Source: Pseudonocardia parietis (GTDB lineage Bacteria; Actinomycetota; Actinomycetes; Mycobacteriales; Pseudonocardiaceae). From it: a stretch of DNA of 64,000 nt. The notes below the pieces were generated by a model, which saw only the letters and a program-made list of their open reading frames with translations, searched no databases and was not told the origin of the DNA. Positions 15,943 through 24,335 of this stretch are shown piece after piece. Numbering within the stretch: the stretch's first letter is position 1; each line of letters starts with the position of its first letter. Location: positions 4,154,001 to 4,218,000 of the forward strand of contig NZ_JAGINU010000001.1 in assembly GCF_017876315.1 (NCBI RefSeq), read 5' to 3'. The translations under genes were made by a program, and so were the position numbers.

Positions 15943-16018
15943 CGTCGACAGGCATGTCGCGTCGACAGGCATGTCGTTGGCGAGGGGCGTGTCGTGGCGA
16001 GGGGCATGATGGCGCGCG
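15943..16018. repeat. Short tandem duplications upstream of the DUF885 gene
   Basis: CGTCGACAGGCATGTCG occurs twice in direct tandem (15943-15959, 15960-15976). Two diverged 17-18-base units containing TGGCGAGGGGC follow, up to the next start codon. This looks like slippage-type duplication in a promoter/leader region. Confidence 0.6.
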
Positions 16019-17776
16019 ATGAGCGACGACGACCAGACCCGCCCCGATCCCGACCGTTCCGTGCGCGACCTCGCCGACGACCACGTCCGCCGGCTCGCCG
16101 AGCTCGACCCGATCGTCGCCGGTGACCTCGGGTTCACCGAGCGGCAGGACGAGCTGCCCGACCTCTCCCCCGACGGGACCGCCGCCGTCGTCGCGGTCGC
16201 CCGGGACACCCTGGGGCGCCTCGCCGCCCTGCCCGAGCCCGGCCACCCCGACGAGCGGCGCTGCGCGCGGCTGCTCACCGAGCGGCTCGGCGCCCAGATC
16301 GATCATGTGGAGGCGGGTGAGCCGCTGCGGACGGTGCAGGAACTGTTCGGCCCGCTCGCCACGATCCGCACCGCGTTCACCCTCATGCCGGTCGAGGACG
16401 AAGCAGGCTGGGCGACCGTCGCCGCGCGGATGGCGCGGGTGCCGCAGGCGCTCGAGCAGTACCGGGCGTCGCTGACCGAGGGTCGCCGGCAGGGCCTGCT
16501 GGCCGCGCCGCGCCAGGTCGTCCGGGTGGCCGAGCAGATCGACTCGTGGCTCGGCGACGCCGGTGGCCGCGGCTGGTTCGCCGCCTTCGCCGCGCCCGCC
16601 GAGGTCGGGGCTCCGGTCCGGGCCGACCTCGACCGGGGCGCGTCCGCTGCGGCCGGGGCACTCGCCGAGCTCGGCGCCTGGTTGCGCGCGGACTACCTGC
16701 CGGCGGCCGAGGGCACCCCGGACGGGGTCGGGGCCGACCGCTACCGGATCGCCTCCCGGTACTGGAACGGCGCCGACATCGATCCCGGCGAGGTCTACGC
16801 GTGGGGCTGGTCGGAGTTCCGGCGGCTGCGCGACGAGATGGCCGTCGAGGCGGGCCGCATCGTTCCCGGCGCGACGGTCCGCGAGGCCATGACGTTCCTG
16901 GACACCGACGGCGGGACGACCGGCGTCGTGGTGGGCGGCGAGGCGGCCCGCGAGCACCTGCAGAAGATCATGGACGACACGATCGCGGAGCTGCACGGCA
17001 CGCACTTCGACCTGTCCGGGCGGATCCGCGAGGTCGAGTCCCGGCTCGCGCCCGCCGGGAGTGCCGCCGCGCCCTACTACACCCCGCCGACGTTGGACTT
17101 CTCCCGTCCCGGGCGCACCTGGCTGCCCGCCACCCCGGACGACCGCTACCCGATGTGGGACCTGATCAGCACCTGGTACCACGAGGGCGTCCCGGGGCAT
17201 CACCTGCAGCTGGCCTCGTGGGCGCTGCGGTCGCGGGAGCTCTCGACGTTCCAGACGTCGCTGGTGGGGGCGGTGAGCGCGGACGTCGAGGGCTGGGCGC
17301 TCTACGCCGAGCTGTTGATGGACGAGCTCGGTCACCACACCGACCCCGGTTCGCGGCTCGGGTACCTCAACGGGCAGATGCTGCGCGCGGTCCGGGTGGT
17401 GATCGACCTGGGCATGCACCTGTCGCTGCCGGTCCCGGACGACTCACCCGTCGGAGCCGGGCAGGTGTGGACCCCGGAGCTGGGCCGGGAGTTCTTCGGG
17501 ATGCACGTCGGCGGGGGCGACGCCCTGGCCGACTCGGAGCTGCTGCGCTACCTCGGCGGGCCGGGGCAGGCGATCGGTTACAAGCTGGGCGAGCGGGCGT
17601 GGCTCACCGGCCGGGAGCGGGCCCGCGACGCGCACCGGGCCCGCGGGGAGACCTTCGACCTGGCCGCCTGGCACGCCGCCGCGCTCGCCCAGGGGACGCT
17701 CGGTCTCGACGACCTGGTCCCGGAGCTGGCCGAGCTGCCGGGCCCCGGCGTCCGGGAGCGGAACGTGAGCCGCTGA
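16019..17776 (+). CDS. DUF885 family zinc peptidase-like protein
   Basis: A 585-residue protein of the DUF885 family, related to M3-like helical metallopeptidases. The signature WYHEGVPGHHLQLA lies near residue 385 and supplies the His and Glu ligands; EGWALYAELLMDELG follows with the third ligand region. YYTPPTLDFSRPGRTWLP upstream is also typical. No signal peptide is seen, so it should be cytoplasmic; it probably trims peptides (inference from the family). The ATG is preceded by tandem duplications and no clear Shine-Dalgarno. A very large stem-loop follows the stop. Confidence 0.88.
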   Translation: MSDDDQTRPDPDRSVRDLADDHVRRLAELDPIVAGDLGFTERQDELPDLSPDGTAAVVAVARDTLGRLAALPEPGHPDERRCARLLTERLGAQIDHVEAGEPLRTVQELFGPLATIRTAFTLMPVEDEAGWATVAARMARVPQALEQYRASLTEGRRQGLLAAPRQVVRVAEQIDSWLGDAGGRGWFAAFAAPAEVGAPVRADLDRGASAAAGALAELGAWLRADYLPAAEGTPDGVGADRYRIASRYWNGADIDPGEVYAWGWSEFRRLRDEMAVEAGRIVPGATVREAMTFLDTDGGTTGVVVGGEAAREHLQKIMDDTIAELHGTHFDLSGRIREVESRLAPAGSAAAPYYTPPTLDFSRPGRTWLPATPDDRYPMWDLISTWYHEGVPGHHLQLASWALRSRELSTFQTSLVGAVSADVEGWALYAELLMDELGHHTDPGSRLGYLNGQMLRAVRVVIDLGMHLSLPVPDDSPVGAGQVWTPELGREFFGMHVGGGDALADSELLRYLGGPGQAIGYKLGERAWLTGRERARDAHRARGETFDLAAWHAAALAQGTLGLDDLVPELAELPGPGVRERNVSR

Positions 17777-17781
17777 CGAGA

Positions 17782-17851
17782 GGGGGATCATCCGTTCGGT
17801 GCGGATCGGTGCCAACCCTGGCACCGATCCGCACTGAACGGGTGATCACCC
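17782..17851. terminator. Very long stem-loop
   Basis: Two 32-base arms (17782-17813 and 17820-17851) pair at 29 positions around a 6-base loop. It starts 5 bases after the DUF885 stop and is the longest hairpin in the window. A terminator role is likely. Confidence 0.75.
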
Positions 17852-17993
17852 GACGGGCCTCAGCTGACCGGTTGACGGCGGCATCCACCCCATCCGGCTC
17901 CGGCTCATGGGCCGGGTACGCAGCCCGGCTGCCGCAGTCGCGACCGTGTTCTCCTGCGGGTACCTCGCGCCACGTGAGTGACAATTGCCCGCA

Positions 17994-19151
17994 ATGTCCG
18001 CCATCTCGCGATCGATCCTCACGCCCGTGGCCATCGGGCGCCTCGTCCTGGGCTGGGGCGCTTTCGTCGCGGTGATGGCTGCCGGGCCCCTGCTGGAACC
18101 GCCGGTCCCGGCACTGCTGCTCATCGTCGCCCTGGCGCTCATGATCGGCGTCATCCTGATCCTCGCGTTCGGGGTGGTCCATGAGGCCGAACACCTGGCG
18201 CAGCGACTCGGAGACCCCTACGGCTCGCTGGTCCTGACACTCTCGATCGTGCTGATCGAGGTGATCCTCATTTCCGCCGTCATGCTGGGCCCCGGCGAGC
18301 ACGCCACCATCGCCCGCGACTCGGTCATGGCCGTATCGATGATCATCCTCAACGCGGTGATCGGCCTCGCGCTCCTCGTCGGAGGGATCAAGCACGGCGA
18401 CCTCGCCCACAACCGCACCGGGGTGTCCGCCTACTTCGCCCTGCTCGTCGTGCTCTCCTCGCTCGCCTTCGCCCTGCCCGGCCTGATCGGTCGCGACGGC
18501 GCCTACACCCCGGCGCAGGAGATCCCCATCGTCGTACTGACGCTCGCCCTGTACGCCTTCTTCCTCTTCCGGCAGATGGGCACACAGGCCGAGGACTTCC
18601 GGGAGATCGACCCCCGCGTGACCCCCGGCGAGGCCTCCCACGGCAACACCGAGTCCGCGACGACAGGCCCGAACGTTCGCCAGATCATCGCCGAGCACCG
18701 CACCGAGGTGTCGTTGCGGGTCGCCTTGCTGGTAGCGACGGTCCTGCCCATCGTGCTGCCCTCCCATGACATGGCCACGCTGCTCGACGACGGGCTCGGG
18801 CGCCTCGGGGCACCGGTCGCACTCGCCGGCATCCTGATCGCCATGATCGTCTTCCTGCCCGAGTCGATCACCTCGGTGCGCGCCGCGCTGCAGGGCGAGA
18901 TCCAACGCGTCAGCAACCTCTGTCACGGCGCTCTGGTCTCCACGGTCGGCCTGACCATCCCCGCCGTGCTCATCATCGGCCTGCTCACAGGACAGACCGT
19001 CGTGCTCGGCGAGTCCCCGGCCAACCTGCTGCTCCTGGGCGTCACGTTGCTGCTGTCGGTGGCGACGTTCGCGGCCCAGCGGGTGACTGCCATCCACGGC
19101 GCAGCCCATCTCGTGGTCTTCGCCGCCTACGGCATCGCCGTGTTCTCCTGA
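17994..19151 (+). CDS. Calcium/cation-proton antiporter, ChaA-like
   Basis: The 385-residue protein has about 11 membrane segments and the two inverted alpha-repeat signatures of the CaCA superfamily: GVVHEAEHLAQRLGDPYG followed by TLSIVLIEVILI in the first half, and FLPESITSVRAALQGEIQR near residue 290 in the second. It matches ionic transporter ChaA, which exchanges Ca2+ (or Na+/K+) for protons across the plasma membrane. A hydrophilic loop near residues 200-240 separates the halves. An in-frame TTG three codons earlier is possible, but the ATG fits better. The upstream 140 bases hold only the long hairpin and no recognised riboswitch. Confidence 0.88.
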   Translation: MSAISRSILTPVAIGRLVLGWGAFVAVMAAGPLLEPPVPALLLIVALALMIGVILILAFGVVHEAEHLAQRLGDPYGSLVLTLSIVLIEVILISAVMLGPGEHATIARDSVMAVSMIILNAVIGLALLVGGIKHGDLAHNRTGVSAYFALLVVLSSLAFALPGLIGRDGAYTPAQEIPIVVLTLALYAFFLFRQMGTQAEDFREIDPRVTPGEASHGNTESATTGPNVRQIIAEHRTEVSLRVALLVATVLPIVLPSHDMATLLDDGLGRLGAPVALAGILIAMIVFLPESITSVRAALQGEIQRVSNLCHGALVSTVGLTIPAVLIIGLLTGQTVVLGESPANLLLLGVTLLLSVATFAAQRVTAIHGAAHLVVFAAYGIAVFS

Positions 19152-19259
19152 GCCTGCCGATGACGCCACCTGAGCCCGGCTGCCCGCGGCGACCGAACGC
19201 GGTCACTGTCGTCGCAGCGGCCTCGGCCAGGCGTCGGCCTGCGGAGTGCGTGTCCTCGG

Positions 19260-19838
19260 TCATGGAGTCGCTCCTGACGGTGGGCGGGGAACTGCTGAAG
19301 TCGAACGGCTTCTCCGGCCGGCCGGGTCGCCGGTGACCCGTCCGTGCAGGACGAGGGCACGGGCCAGGCAGCCGAAGGCGGCGGTGGTGGCGACGGTGCG
19401 GACGATGTTCCAGCTGCTCCAGCGGGTCTCCTGGAAGGTCTCGCGCACGGCGGCCAGGTCGGCGATGTGGTCGGGGTCGCCCGCGGTCCGGAGCACCTGG
19501 TTGAGCGGCTCGTGGACCGCCATCGTGATGGCGACGGTCGCCAGGTAGAGGCCGAACGCCAGCACGACCCAGGGCAGCGGCGCGCGGTCGTCGGCACGCA
19601 GGTAGAGGACCGCGGCGACGCCGGTGACCGCCAACGCACCGACGAAGGCGAGCATGAACAGTGGGCTGGTCATGATCGCCCGGTCGAGGACCTGGAACGC
19701 GCCGACGAACGCGCGGTCATCGAGGCGGGTCAGACCTGGCATCACCGAGACATCCCAGGCGAAGAAGAAGCCCGCCGTGAGTCCCATCGTGACGATCGCA
19801 GCCAGCAGGGTCGCGGCCTGCCAGGATCGCCGGCTCAT
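19260..19838 (-). CDS. DUF1772 (anthrone oxygenase-like) membrane protein
   Basis: A 192-residue protein with four membrane segments near residues 5-28, 55-80, 86-108 and 145-165. FFFAWDVSVMPGL at the first helix, VHEPLNQVL in the middle loop and a late W-x-x-W-N-x-x-R motif are typical of DUF1772. A few members act in anthrone oxidation, but most are uncharacterised. The Arg/Ser/Pro-rich tail is poorly conserved. It diverges from a LysR gene across 292 bases of repeat-rich DNA; such pairs are often regulator and target (inference). Confidence 0.82.
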   Translation of the reverse strand: MSRRSWQAATLLAAIVTMGLTAGFFFAWDVSVMPGLTRLDDRAFVGAFQVLDRAIMTSPLFMLAFVGALAVTGVAAVLYLRADDRAPLPWVVLAFGLYLATVAITMAVHEPLNQVLRTAGDPDHIADLAAVRETFQETRWSSWNIVRTVATTAAFGCLARALVLHGRVTGDPAGRRSRSTSAVPRPPSGATP

Positions 19839-19877
19839 CGCGGGCTACCGGGGCCGGGCTGGACCAGGATCCGGACG

Positions 19878-20000
19878 CCGGTCCTGCCGGTCCTGCCGGT
19901 CCTGCCGGTCCTGCCGGTCCTGCCCGGGACGAGTGTCGGTCGGTGCCGTGCGGTCTCGAACACGGCGATCTCGAACACGGCGATCTCGGTCATGGCGGTC
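19878..20000. repeat. Tandem repeats in a divergent intergenic region
   Basis: CCGGTCCTG occurs five times in perfect tandem (19878-19922). Further on, TCGAACACGGCGATC occurs twice in tandem (19956-19970, 19971-19985), with a third diverged unit to 20000. A 77-codon minus-strand frame spans them as DRQ repeats but has no good start signal. I treat the stretch as non-coding. Confidence 0.65.
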
Positions 20001-20083
20001 CTCGACGTGCCGGGCTCCTCTGCTGGCCCTGCCTAGGATCGGCGCGACCGGGCTGGTGAACAACGCCGGAGTGCGCAACCATC

Positions 20084-20101
20084 GTTAACCACCAGGTTCA
20101 C
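20084..20101. promoter_or_regulatory. Candidate LysR binding site
   Basis: GTTAACC-ACCA-GGTTCAC is an inverted repeat (6 of 7 pairs) 30 bases upstream of the LysR start, in the region shared with the divergent DUF1772 gene. Confidence 0.45.
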
Positions 20102-20130
20102 GAACAGCCCGGGTGGGCGGTGGAGCGACG

Positions 20131-21033
20131 ATGGAGCAGCGCGACATCGAGATCTTCCTGACCCTCGCCGACGAACTGCACTTCGGCCGGGCCGCCGAGC
20201 GGCTGCACGTGTCCACGGCCCGCGTCAGTCAGACGATCAAGAAACTGGAGCGGCGGATCGGCGCGCCCCTGTTCGAGCGCACCAGCCGCCGCGTGGAGCC
20301 CACCCCGATCGGTCGCCGCCTCGACGACGAGCTGCGACCCGCCTACCAGCAGATCTACGACGCCATCGACCGGGCGAGGGCCGCTGCCCGCGGCATCCGC
20401 GAGTCACTGCGGGTCGGGTTCATCGGTGCCGCCTCCGGCCAGTTCGTCCTCGAGGTGGCAGAGACCTTCCGCACCGAGCGCCCCGACTGCGAGCTCCGGT
20501 CCTACGAGATCCAGTTCGGCAACGGATTCACTCCGCTCCGCGGCGGCGAGATCGACATGGTGCTCGCCACCGTGCCCGACCACGTCGCCCGTCAGGCGGA
20601 CCTCACCTCCGGAAGCGTGCTGGACCAGGAGAACCAGCTGCTGGCCGTCTCGGCCCGGCACCCGTTCGCCGGTCGACCGTCGGTGGCGTTCGCCGACCTC
20701 GCCCGCACCACTGTCCTCCGCACACCACCGGCGATCGCCGACCACTGGGACCGAGCGCTCCTCCCCTCGCACACCCCCGACGGCCGGCCCGTCGAACGAG
20801 GGCGCTCCTTCGACACCACCCAGGAGATGCTCGCCCTCGTCGGCGCCGGCCTGGGCACCTATCCGGTGTCCACCCAGTTCACGAGCTACTACGTCCGCCC
20901 CGACGTCGCCTACGTGCCCATTCACGACGCCCCGCTCTACCGACGGCGCTTCCACTGGCTGTCCGCTGCCGAGACCGCCACGATCCGGGCCTTCGACCGG
21001 GCCGCCGCCGCTGTGGCCACGACGCGGCACTGA
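20131..21033 (+). CDS. LysR family transcriptional regulator
   Basis: A 300-residue LysR-type regulator. The winged helix-turn-helix occupies residues 1-60: IEIFLTLADELHFGRAAERL and VSTARVSQTIKKLERRIGAP. A two-lobe effector-binding domain follows from about residue 90. This group, with FGRAAERLHVS and an effector domain beginning LRVGFIG, commonly controls short-chain dehydrogenases or efflux carriers. The ATG follows GGAG at 5 bases; an upstream GTG is less likely. Likely targets are itself and the divergent DUF1772 gene. The MFS gene downstream is convergent, with 3 bases between the stops. Confidence 0.9.
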   Translation: MEQRDIEIFLTLADELHFGRAAERLHVSTARVSQTIKKLERRIGAPLFERTSRRVEPTPIGRRLDDELRPAYQQIYDAIDRARAAARGIRESLRVGFIGAASGQFVLEVAETFRTERPDCELRSYEIQFGNGFTPLRGGEIDMVLATVPDHVARQADLTSGSVLDQENQLLAVSARHPFAGRPSVAFADLARTTVLRTPPAIADHWDRALLPSHTPDGRPVERGRSFDTTQEMLALVGAGLGTYPVSTQFTSYYVRPDVAYVPIHDAPLYRRRFHWLSAAETATIRAFDRAAAAVATTRH

Positions 21034-21036
21034 TCG

Positions 21037-22110
21037 TCAGGGCTTCGTGGAGGCGCGTCCCGCCGAGGTGGCGGTAGACGGTGGGTCCGGTGGTCGCAGC
21101 CGGCTGGTCGCCAGGGCGGCCGGGATGGCGAGGACGGCGATCGTCACCGCGGTGAGTACCGCGGCGGGGGTGCCGAACGCGCCGAGGACCGCTCCGCCGG
21201 CGACCGCTCCGAGCGCGATGCCGGCGTTGGCGGCGGAGGCGGGCAGGGAAGCGGCGAGGTCGCCGCCGGGGCCGGCGAGCTCGACGATCCGGTACTGCAG
21301 GGCGGGGACCATGCCGAACGCGAACGCGCCCCAGATCAGCAGGGCCACCGCCACCAGCGGTGCGCTCGCGCCGACCAGATACAGGGCGACCAGGCCCGCG
21401 GCCAGTCCGATCGTGGCGCTGGTGACGGTGCGGGCGGCGGCGCGGTCGGCGAACCGTCCGCCGGCCGACGATCCGACCGCGGTCGCGGCGCCATAGGCCA
21501 GCAGGAACACGCTGACCGCCGGACCGGACACGCCGGTGACGTCGCGGAGGAACGGCACGATGTAGGTGAACGCGGAACTGATCGCGGTGAACACGAGGAT
21601 CATCAGACCGAGCATCGCGAGCACCCGGGGGGCGAAGGCGTACCGGGCCTGACCGGCGACGGCCCCACCGGTTCCGGGCACGGCCGGGACCGCGACGGCG
21701 ATGGCAGCCGTGAGGGGCAGTGCGAGCACGAGCACGGCGGCGAACGCGCCGCGCCAGCCGAGGGCCTGTCCGACGAGGGTCCCGAGCGGGACCCCGAGCC
21801 CGGTGGCCACCATGAAGCCGGAGATGACCGCGGACAGCGCCCGCCCGGTGCGGTCGGCGGGGACGATCGCGGTCGCCGTGATCAGGGCGGCGGCGATGAA
21901 CAGTCCCCCTGCGGCGCCGGCGATCGCGCGGGTGAGGAAGAACAGCACAAGGTTCTCGATCAGGAGTGGGAGCAGGGTCGCCACGAGGAACACCACGAGG
22001 GTGACGAGCGTGAACGTCGCGAGGAACAACAGGGTCAGCACGAGGCCGGTGCGGGGGCCCGGCGCGGCGGGGCCGTCCTCGGTGTCGCGGGTGTCCAGGG
22101 CGGTGGACAT
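21037..22110 (-). CDS. MFS transporter lacking part of its N-terminal half
   Basis: A 357-residue drug/sugar-exporter-like MFS protein; relatives are about 400 residues. After the first helix (LVLTLLFLATFTLVTLVVFLVA) the sequence passes directly from TLLPLLIEN to LVLFFLTRAIAGAAGG, which in relatives belongs to helix 4. Helices 2 and 3 and the loop with motif A (G-x-L-x-D-R-x-G-R) therefore appear to be missing in frame. The second-half equivalent GRFADRAAARTV is present. The protein may be non-functional or altered. It follows the SRPBCC gene by 28 bases and is probably co-transcribed with it. Confidence 0.8.
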   Translation of the reverse strand: MSTALDTRDTEDGPAAPGPRTGLVLTLLFLATFTLVTLVVFLVATLLPLLIENLVLFFLTRAIAGAAGGLFIAAALITATAIVPADRTGRALSAVISGFMVATGLGVPLGTLVGQALGWRGAFAAVLVLALPLTAAIAVAVPAVPGTGGAVAGQARYAFAPRVLAMLGLMILVFTAISSAFTYIVPFLRDVTGVSGPAVSVFLLAYGAATAVGSSAGGRFADRAAARTVTSATIGLAAGLVALYLVGASAPLVAVALLIWGAFAFGMVPALQYRIVELAGPGGDLAASLPASAANAGIALGAVAGGAVLGAFGTPAAVLTAVTIAVLAIPAALATSRLRPPDPPSTATSAGRASTKP

Positions 22111-22138
22111 GGTCGCCTCCCTTCGGAGCCGGAGCGGG

Positions 22139-22633
22139 TCAGGCGCTGTATTCCGGGATGGGCCGGCCGGTGCCGCTGATGATCAGCTGCGGCAGGCTGG
22201 TGGTGATGTAGAAGGTCCAGCCGGCCGAGCAGGCCTCGAAGCACTCGGATCCCGCCGCGCTCAGGCCCTCGTGCACGAAGCGCAGGGTGGTGCCGTCCGT
22301 GGTCGGTGTGATGTCGAAGACGACGGTGGTGTCGGTCCACTCGTTGCGGTCGTCGACGAAGGTGAGATCGGCGTCCACGACGTGCCAGACCATCCGCGCG
22401 CCGGGCACGACCTCGGTGAGCCGGAACCGGGCGTAGCGGATGCCGGTCTTCGCCCGGGCCGTCTCTCCCGGGAAGCTGCTGTCGTCGGTGAAGACGAACT
22501 CGTCGTGCAGGGCGGCGGTGTCGCCGATGATGTTCTGGCTCCACCATCCGCGCACGTCGGTGATGGCTGCGAAGACCTCGTCCGGCGTCCGGTCGACCGA
22601 CATCGTGGCGGTCAGGTGGTCGGTGTGCGACAT
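22139..22633 (-). CDS. SRPBCC (AHSA1/START-like) domain protein
   Basis: The 164-residue protein begins with TATMSVDRTPDEVFAAITDVRGWW, the typical first strand and helix of SRPBCC domains. It continues with WTDTTVVFDITP and LRFVHEGL, and ends with the long C-terminal helix (CSAGWTFYITTSLPQLI). Such domains bind hydrophobic ligands in a deep pocket; many sit beside ECF sigma factors or ArsR regulators. AAGGAGA lies 8 bases before the chosen ATG. A TGTCGA-N17-CGTA element upstream suggests control by the neighbouring ECF42-type sigma factor (inference). Confidence 0.88.
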   Translation of the reverse strand: MSHTDHLTATMSVDRTPDEVFAAITDVRGWWSQNIIGDTAALHDEFVFTDDSSFPGETARAKTGIRYARFRLTEVVPGARMVWHVVDADLTFVDDRNEWTDTTVVFDITPTTDGTTLRFVHEGLSAAGSECFEACSAGWTFYITTSLPQLIISGTGRPIPEYSA

Positions 22634-22671
22634 CGTTCTCGTCTCCTTCACTCGTGGGAACTCACCCCACC

Positions 22672-22698
22672 TACGAAGGAGGCCGTTCGGAATCGACA
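22672..22698 (-). promoter_or_regulatory. Candidate ECF42-type promoter
   Basis: TGTCGA (22698-22693) is followed after 17 bases by CGTA (22675-22672) on the minus strand, about 40 bases before the SRPBCC start. The -35 matches the motif I recall for ECF42 sigma factors of Streptomyces; the -10 match is partial. Confidence 0.4.
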
Positions 22699-22751
22699 TC
22701 GACCCGGGAACTTCTTCACGGTCGCCTCGACGACGGCACCGTGCCGTGTGG

Positions 22752-23969
22752 TCAGAGTTCGCGCAGGCGACCGGTCAGGTAGCGACGTTCGGCGTCGGTC
22801 GGGGCCAGCCGCAGCGCCTCGTCGTACGCCGCGGCGGCTTCGGGGAGACGGCAGGCCCGGCGCAGCAGATCGGCCCGGGTCGCGGGCAGTAGGTAGTACC
22901 CCTCGAGCGCGCCCGATTCGGCGAGCTCCTCGACCAGGGCGAGTCCTGCGGGGATGCCGTCGGCCATCGCCACCGCCACGGCGCGGTTGAGGTCCACCAC
23001 CGGCGATGGCGCCAACCGCGCCAGCTCGCCGTAGAGGATCGCGATCTGCGCCCAGTCGGTGCCGGCTGCGTCGGGGGCGGTGGCGTGGCAGGCGGCGATC
23101 GCCGCCTGCACCTGGTACGGCCCGGCGCGCCGCACGGCCAACGCCTGGTCCAGCGTCTCGACACCTTCGGCGATCAGCGCATGGTTCCACCGGGAGCGGT
23201 CCTGTTTCTCCAGCGTGACCAGCACGCGGCCGTCGGTGCGTCTCGCACGGCGGGCCTCGAGCAACAGCATCAACGACAACAGGCCGCGCGCCTCGGGCTC
23301 GGCGGGCATCAGCCGGACCAGCACCCGGGCGAGGTGGATGCCCTCGGCCGTCAGGGCCCGGCGGCCGTCCTGCTCGTCGTAGCCCTCATTGAAGATCAGG
23401 TAGAGCACCCCGAGGACCGCGGGCAGCCGTTGCGGCAGCAGCTCCGCAGGTGGGACCCGGTACGGGATACCGGCCTCGACGATCTTGCGCTTGGCGCGCA
23501 CCAGGCGCTGCGCCATCGTCGATTCGGCCGTCAGGAACGCCTTGGCGATCTCGGCGGTGCTCAGCCCCGTCAGCGTGCGCAACGTGAGGGCGACCCGGGC
23601 GGGAAAGGGCAGCGCGGGATGACAGCACGTGAAGATCAGCCGCAACCGCTCGTCGGGAATCGCCTCGACCGTCGACTCCACCGGGTCCCGAGCCAGCACG
23701 GCGAGCTGCCGCAACTTCGCCGCCCCTGCCGTGTCACGACGCAGGCGGTCGGTCGCGCGATGGCGTGCCGTCGTCGTGAGCCATGCTCCTGGACGAGGCG
23801 GCACGCCGTCACGCACCCACGTCACCAGCGCCGCGGCGAACGCGTCCTGTGCACAGTCCTCCGCCAGATCCCAGTCCCCGGTCAGCCCGATCAGGGTCGC
23901 GACCACCTGACCCCACTCGTCGCGATACGCCGCATCGACTGCGGCACGCACCGCGTCCGGCGCGGTCAT
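22752..23969 (-). CDS. ECF sigma factor with TPR-like C-terminal extension (ECF42 type)
   Basis: Sigma region 2 (GDWDLAEDCAQDAFAAAL, then GAWLTTTARHRATDRLRR) and region 4 (LTLRTLTGLSTAEIAKAFLTAESTMAQRLVRAKRKI) fill the first 180 residues. The remaining 220 residues form a helical, TPR-like domain found in the ECF42 group, with YLIFNEGYDEQDG near its start. Group members have no anti-sigma factor and are encoded next to YCII/DGPF proteins, as here. The ATG overlaps the stop of the YCII gene by 4 bases (ATGA), so the two are translationally coupled. The protein has 405 residues. Confidence 0.93.
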   Translation of the reverse strand: MTAPDAVRAAVDAAYRDEWGQVVATLIGLTGDWDLAEDCAQDAFAAALVTWVRDGVPPRPGAWLTTTARHRATDRLRRDTAGAAKLRQLAVLARDPVESTVEAIPDERLRLIFTCCHPALPFPARVALTLRTLTGLSTAEIAKAFLTAESTMAQRLVRAKRKIVEAGIPYRVPPAELLPQRLPAVLGVLYLIFNEGYDEQDGRRALTAEGIHLARVLVRLMPAEPEARGLLSLMLLLEARRARRTDGRVLVTLEKQDRSRWNHALIAEGVETLDQALAVRRAGPYQVQAAIAACHATAPDAAGTDWAQIAILYGELARLAPSPVVDLNRAVAVAMADGIPAGLALVEELAESGALEGYYLLPATRADLLRRACRLPEAAAAYDEALRLAPTDAERRYLTGRLREL

Positions 23970-24304
23970 TCCCACACCGGCCGAACCTCGACGCACCCCC
24001 AGCCCGCGTAGGGATGGCCCGCCGCGATCGCGATCGCCTCGTCCAGATCGGCGCACTCGATGATGTCGATACCGCCGACGAAATCCTTCGTCTCCGCGAA
24101 CGGGCCATCGGAGACCAGCGTCTCGCCGTCGCGGACCCGGACCGTCGTCGCATCCGCCACGGGACGCAGCCGCGCCCCGCCGAGAACGACGCCACCACGC
24201 CGCTCCAGGCCCGCCTCGTACGCCTGATACGCCGGGTCCGCAGCGAGCTCCTCGGTCGTCGACGAGACCCGCTCGTCGTCGCAGATCAGCAGCACGTACT
24301 TCAT
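23966..24304 (-). CDS. YCII/DGPF domain protein, partner of the ECF42 sigma factor
   Basis: A 112-residue YCII-related protein with MKYVLLICDDE at the start, SDGPFAETKDFVGG in the middle (the DGPF motif) and WGCVEVRPVW at the end. These small proteins are encoded with ECF42 sigma factors, and at least in Streptomyces they are among the sigma targets. Their biochemical role is unknown. The ATG lies 6 bases after CATAAT, so it is possibly leaderless. It overlaps the sigma gene by 4 bases and follows the flavin monooxygenase gene by 31 bases. Confidence 0.92.
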   Translation of the reverse strand: MKYVLLICDDERVSSTTEELAADPAYQAYEAGLERRGGVVLGGARLRPVADATTVRVRDGETLVSDGPFAETKDFVGGIDIIECADLDEAIAIAAGHPYAGWGCVEVRPVWE

Positions 24305-24335
24305 CCCAGGATTATGGCCCGATCCAGCGGAAGGA

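Noticed and set aside
17852..17993. Cation-sensing riboswitch before the ChaA-like gene
   Set aside because: No yybP-ykoY or other known fold could be traced in the 140 bases, and the promoter-like ACAAT lies only 8 bases before the start.
19878..19985. Possible CRISPR or coding repeat
   Set aside because: The units are 9 and 15 bases, in tandem, without spacers; the overlapping frame is a DRQ repeat without a start signal.
20047..20088. LVNNAGV phrase suggesting an SDR fragment before lysR
   Set aside because: Only seven residues match, and nothing before or after fits an SDR. Chance is likely.
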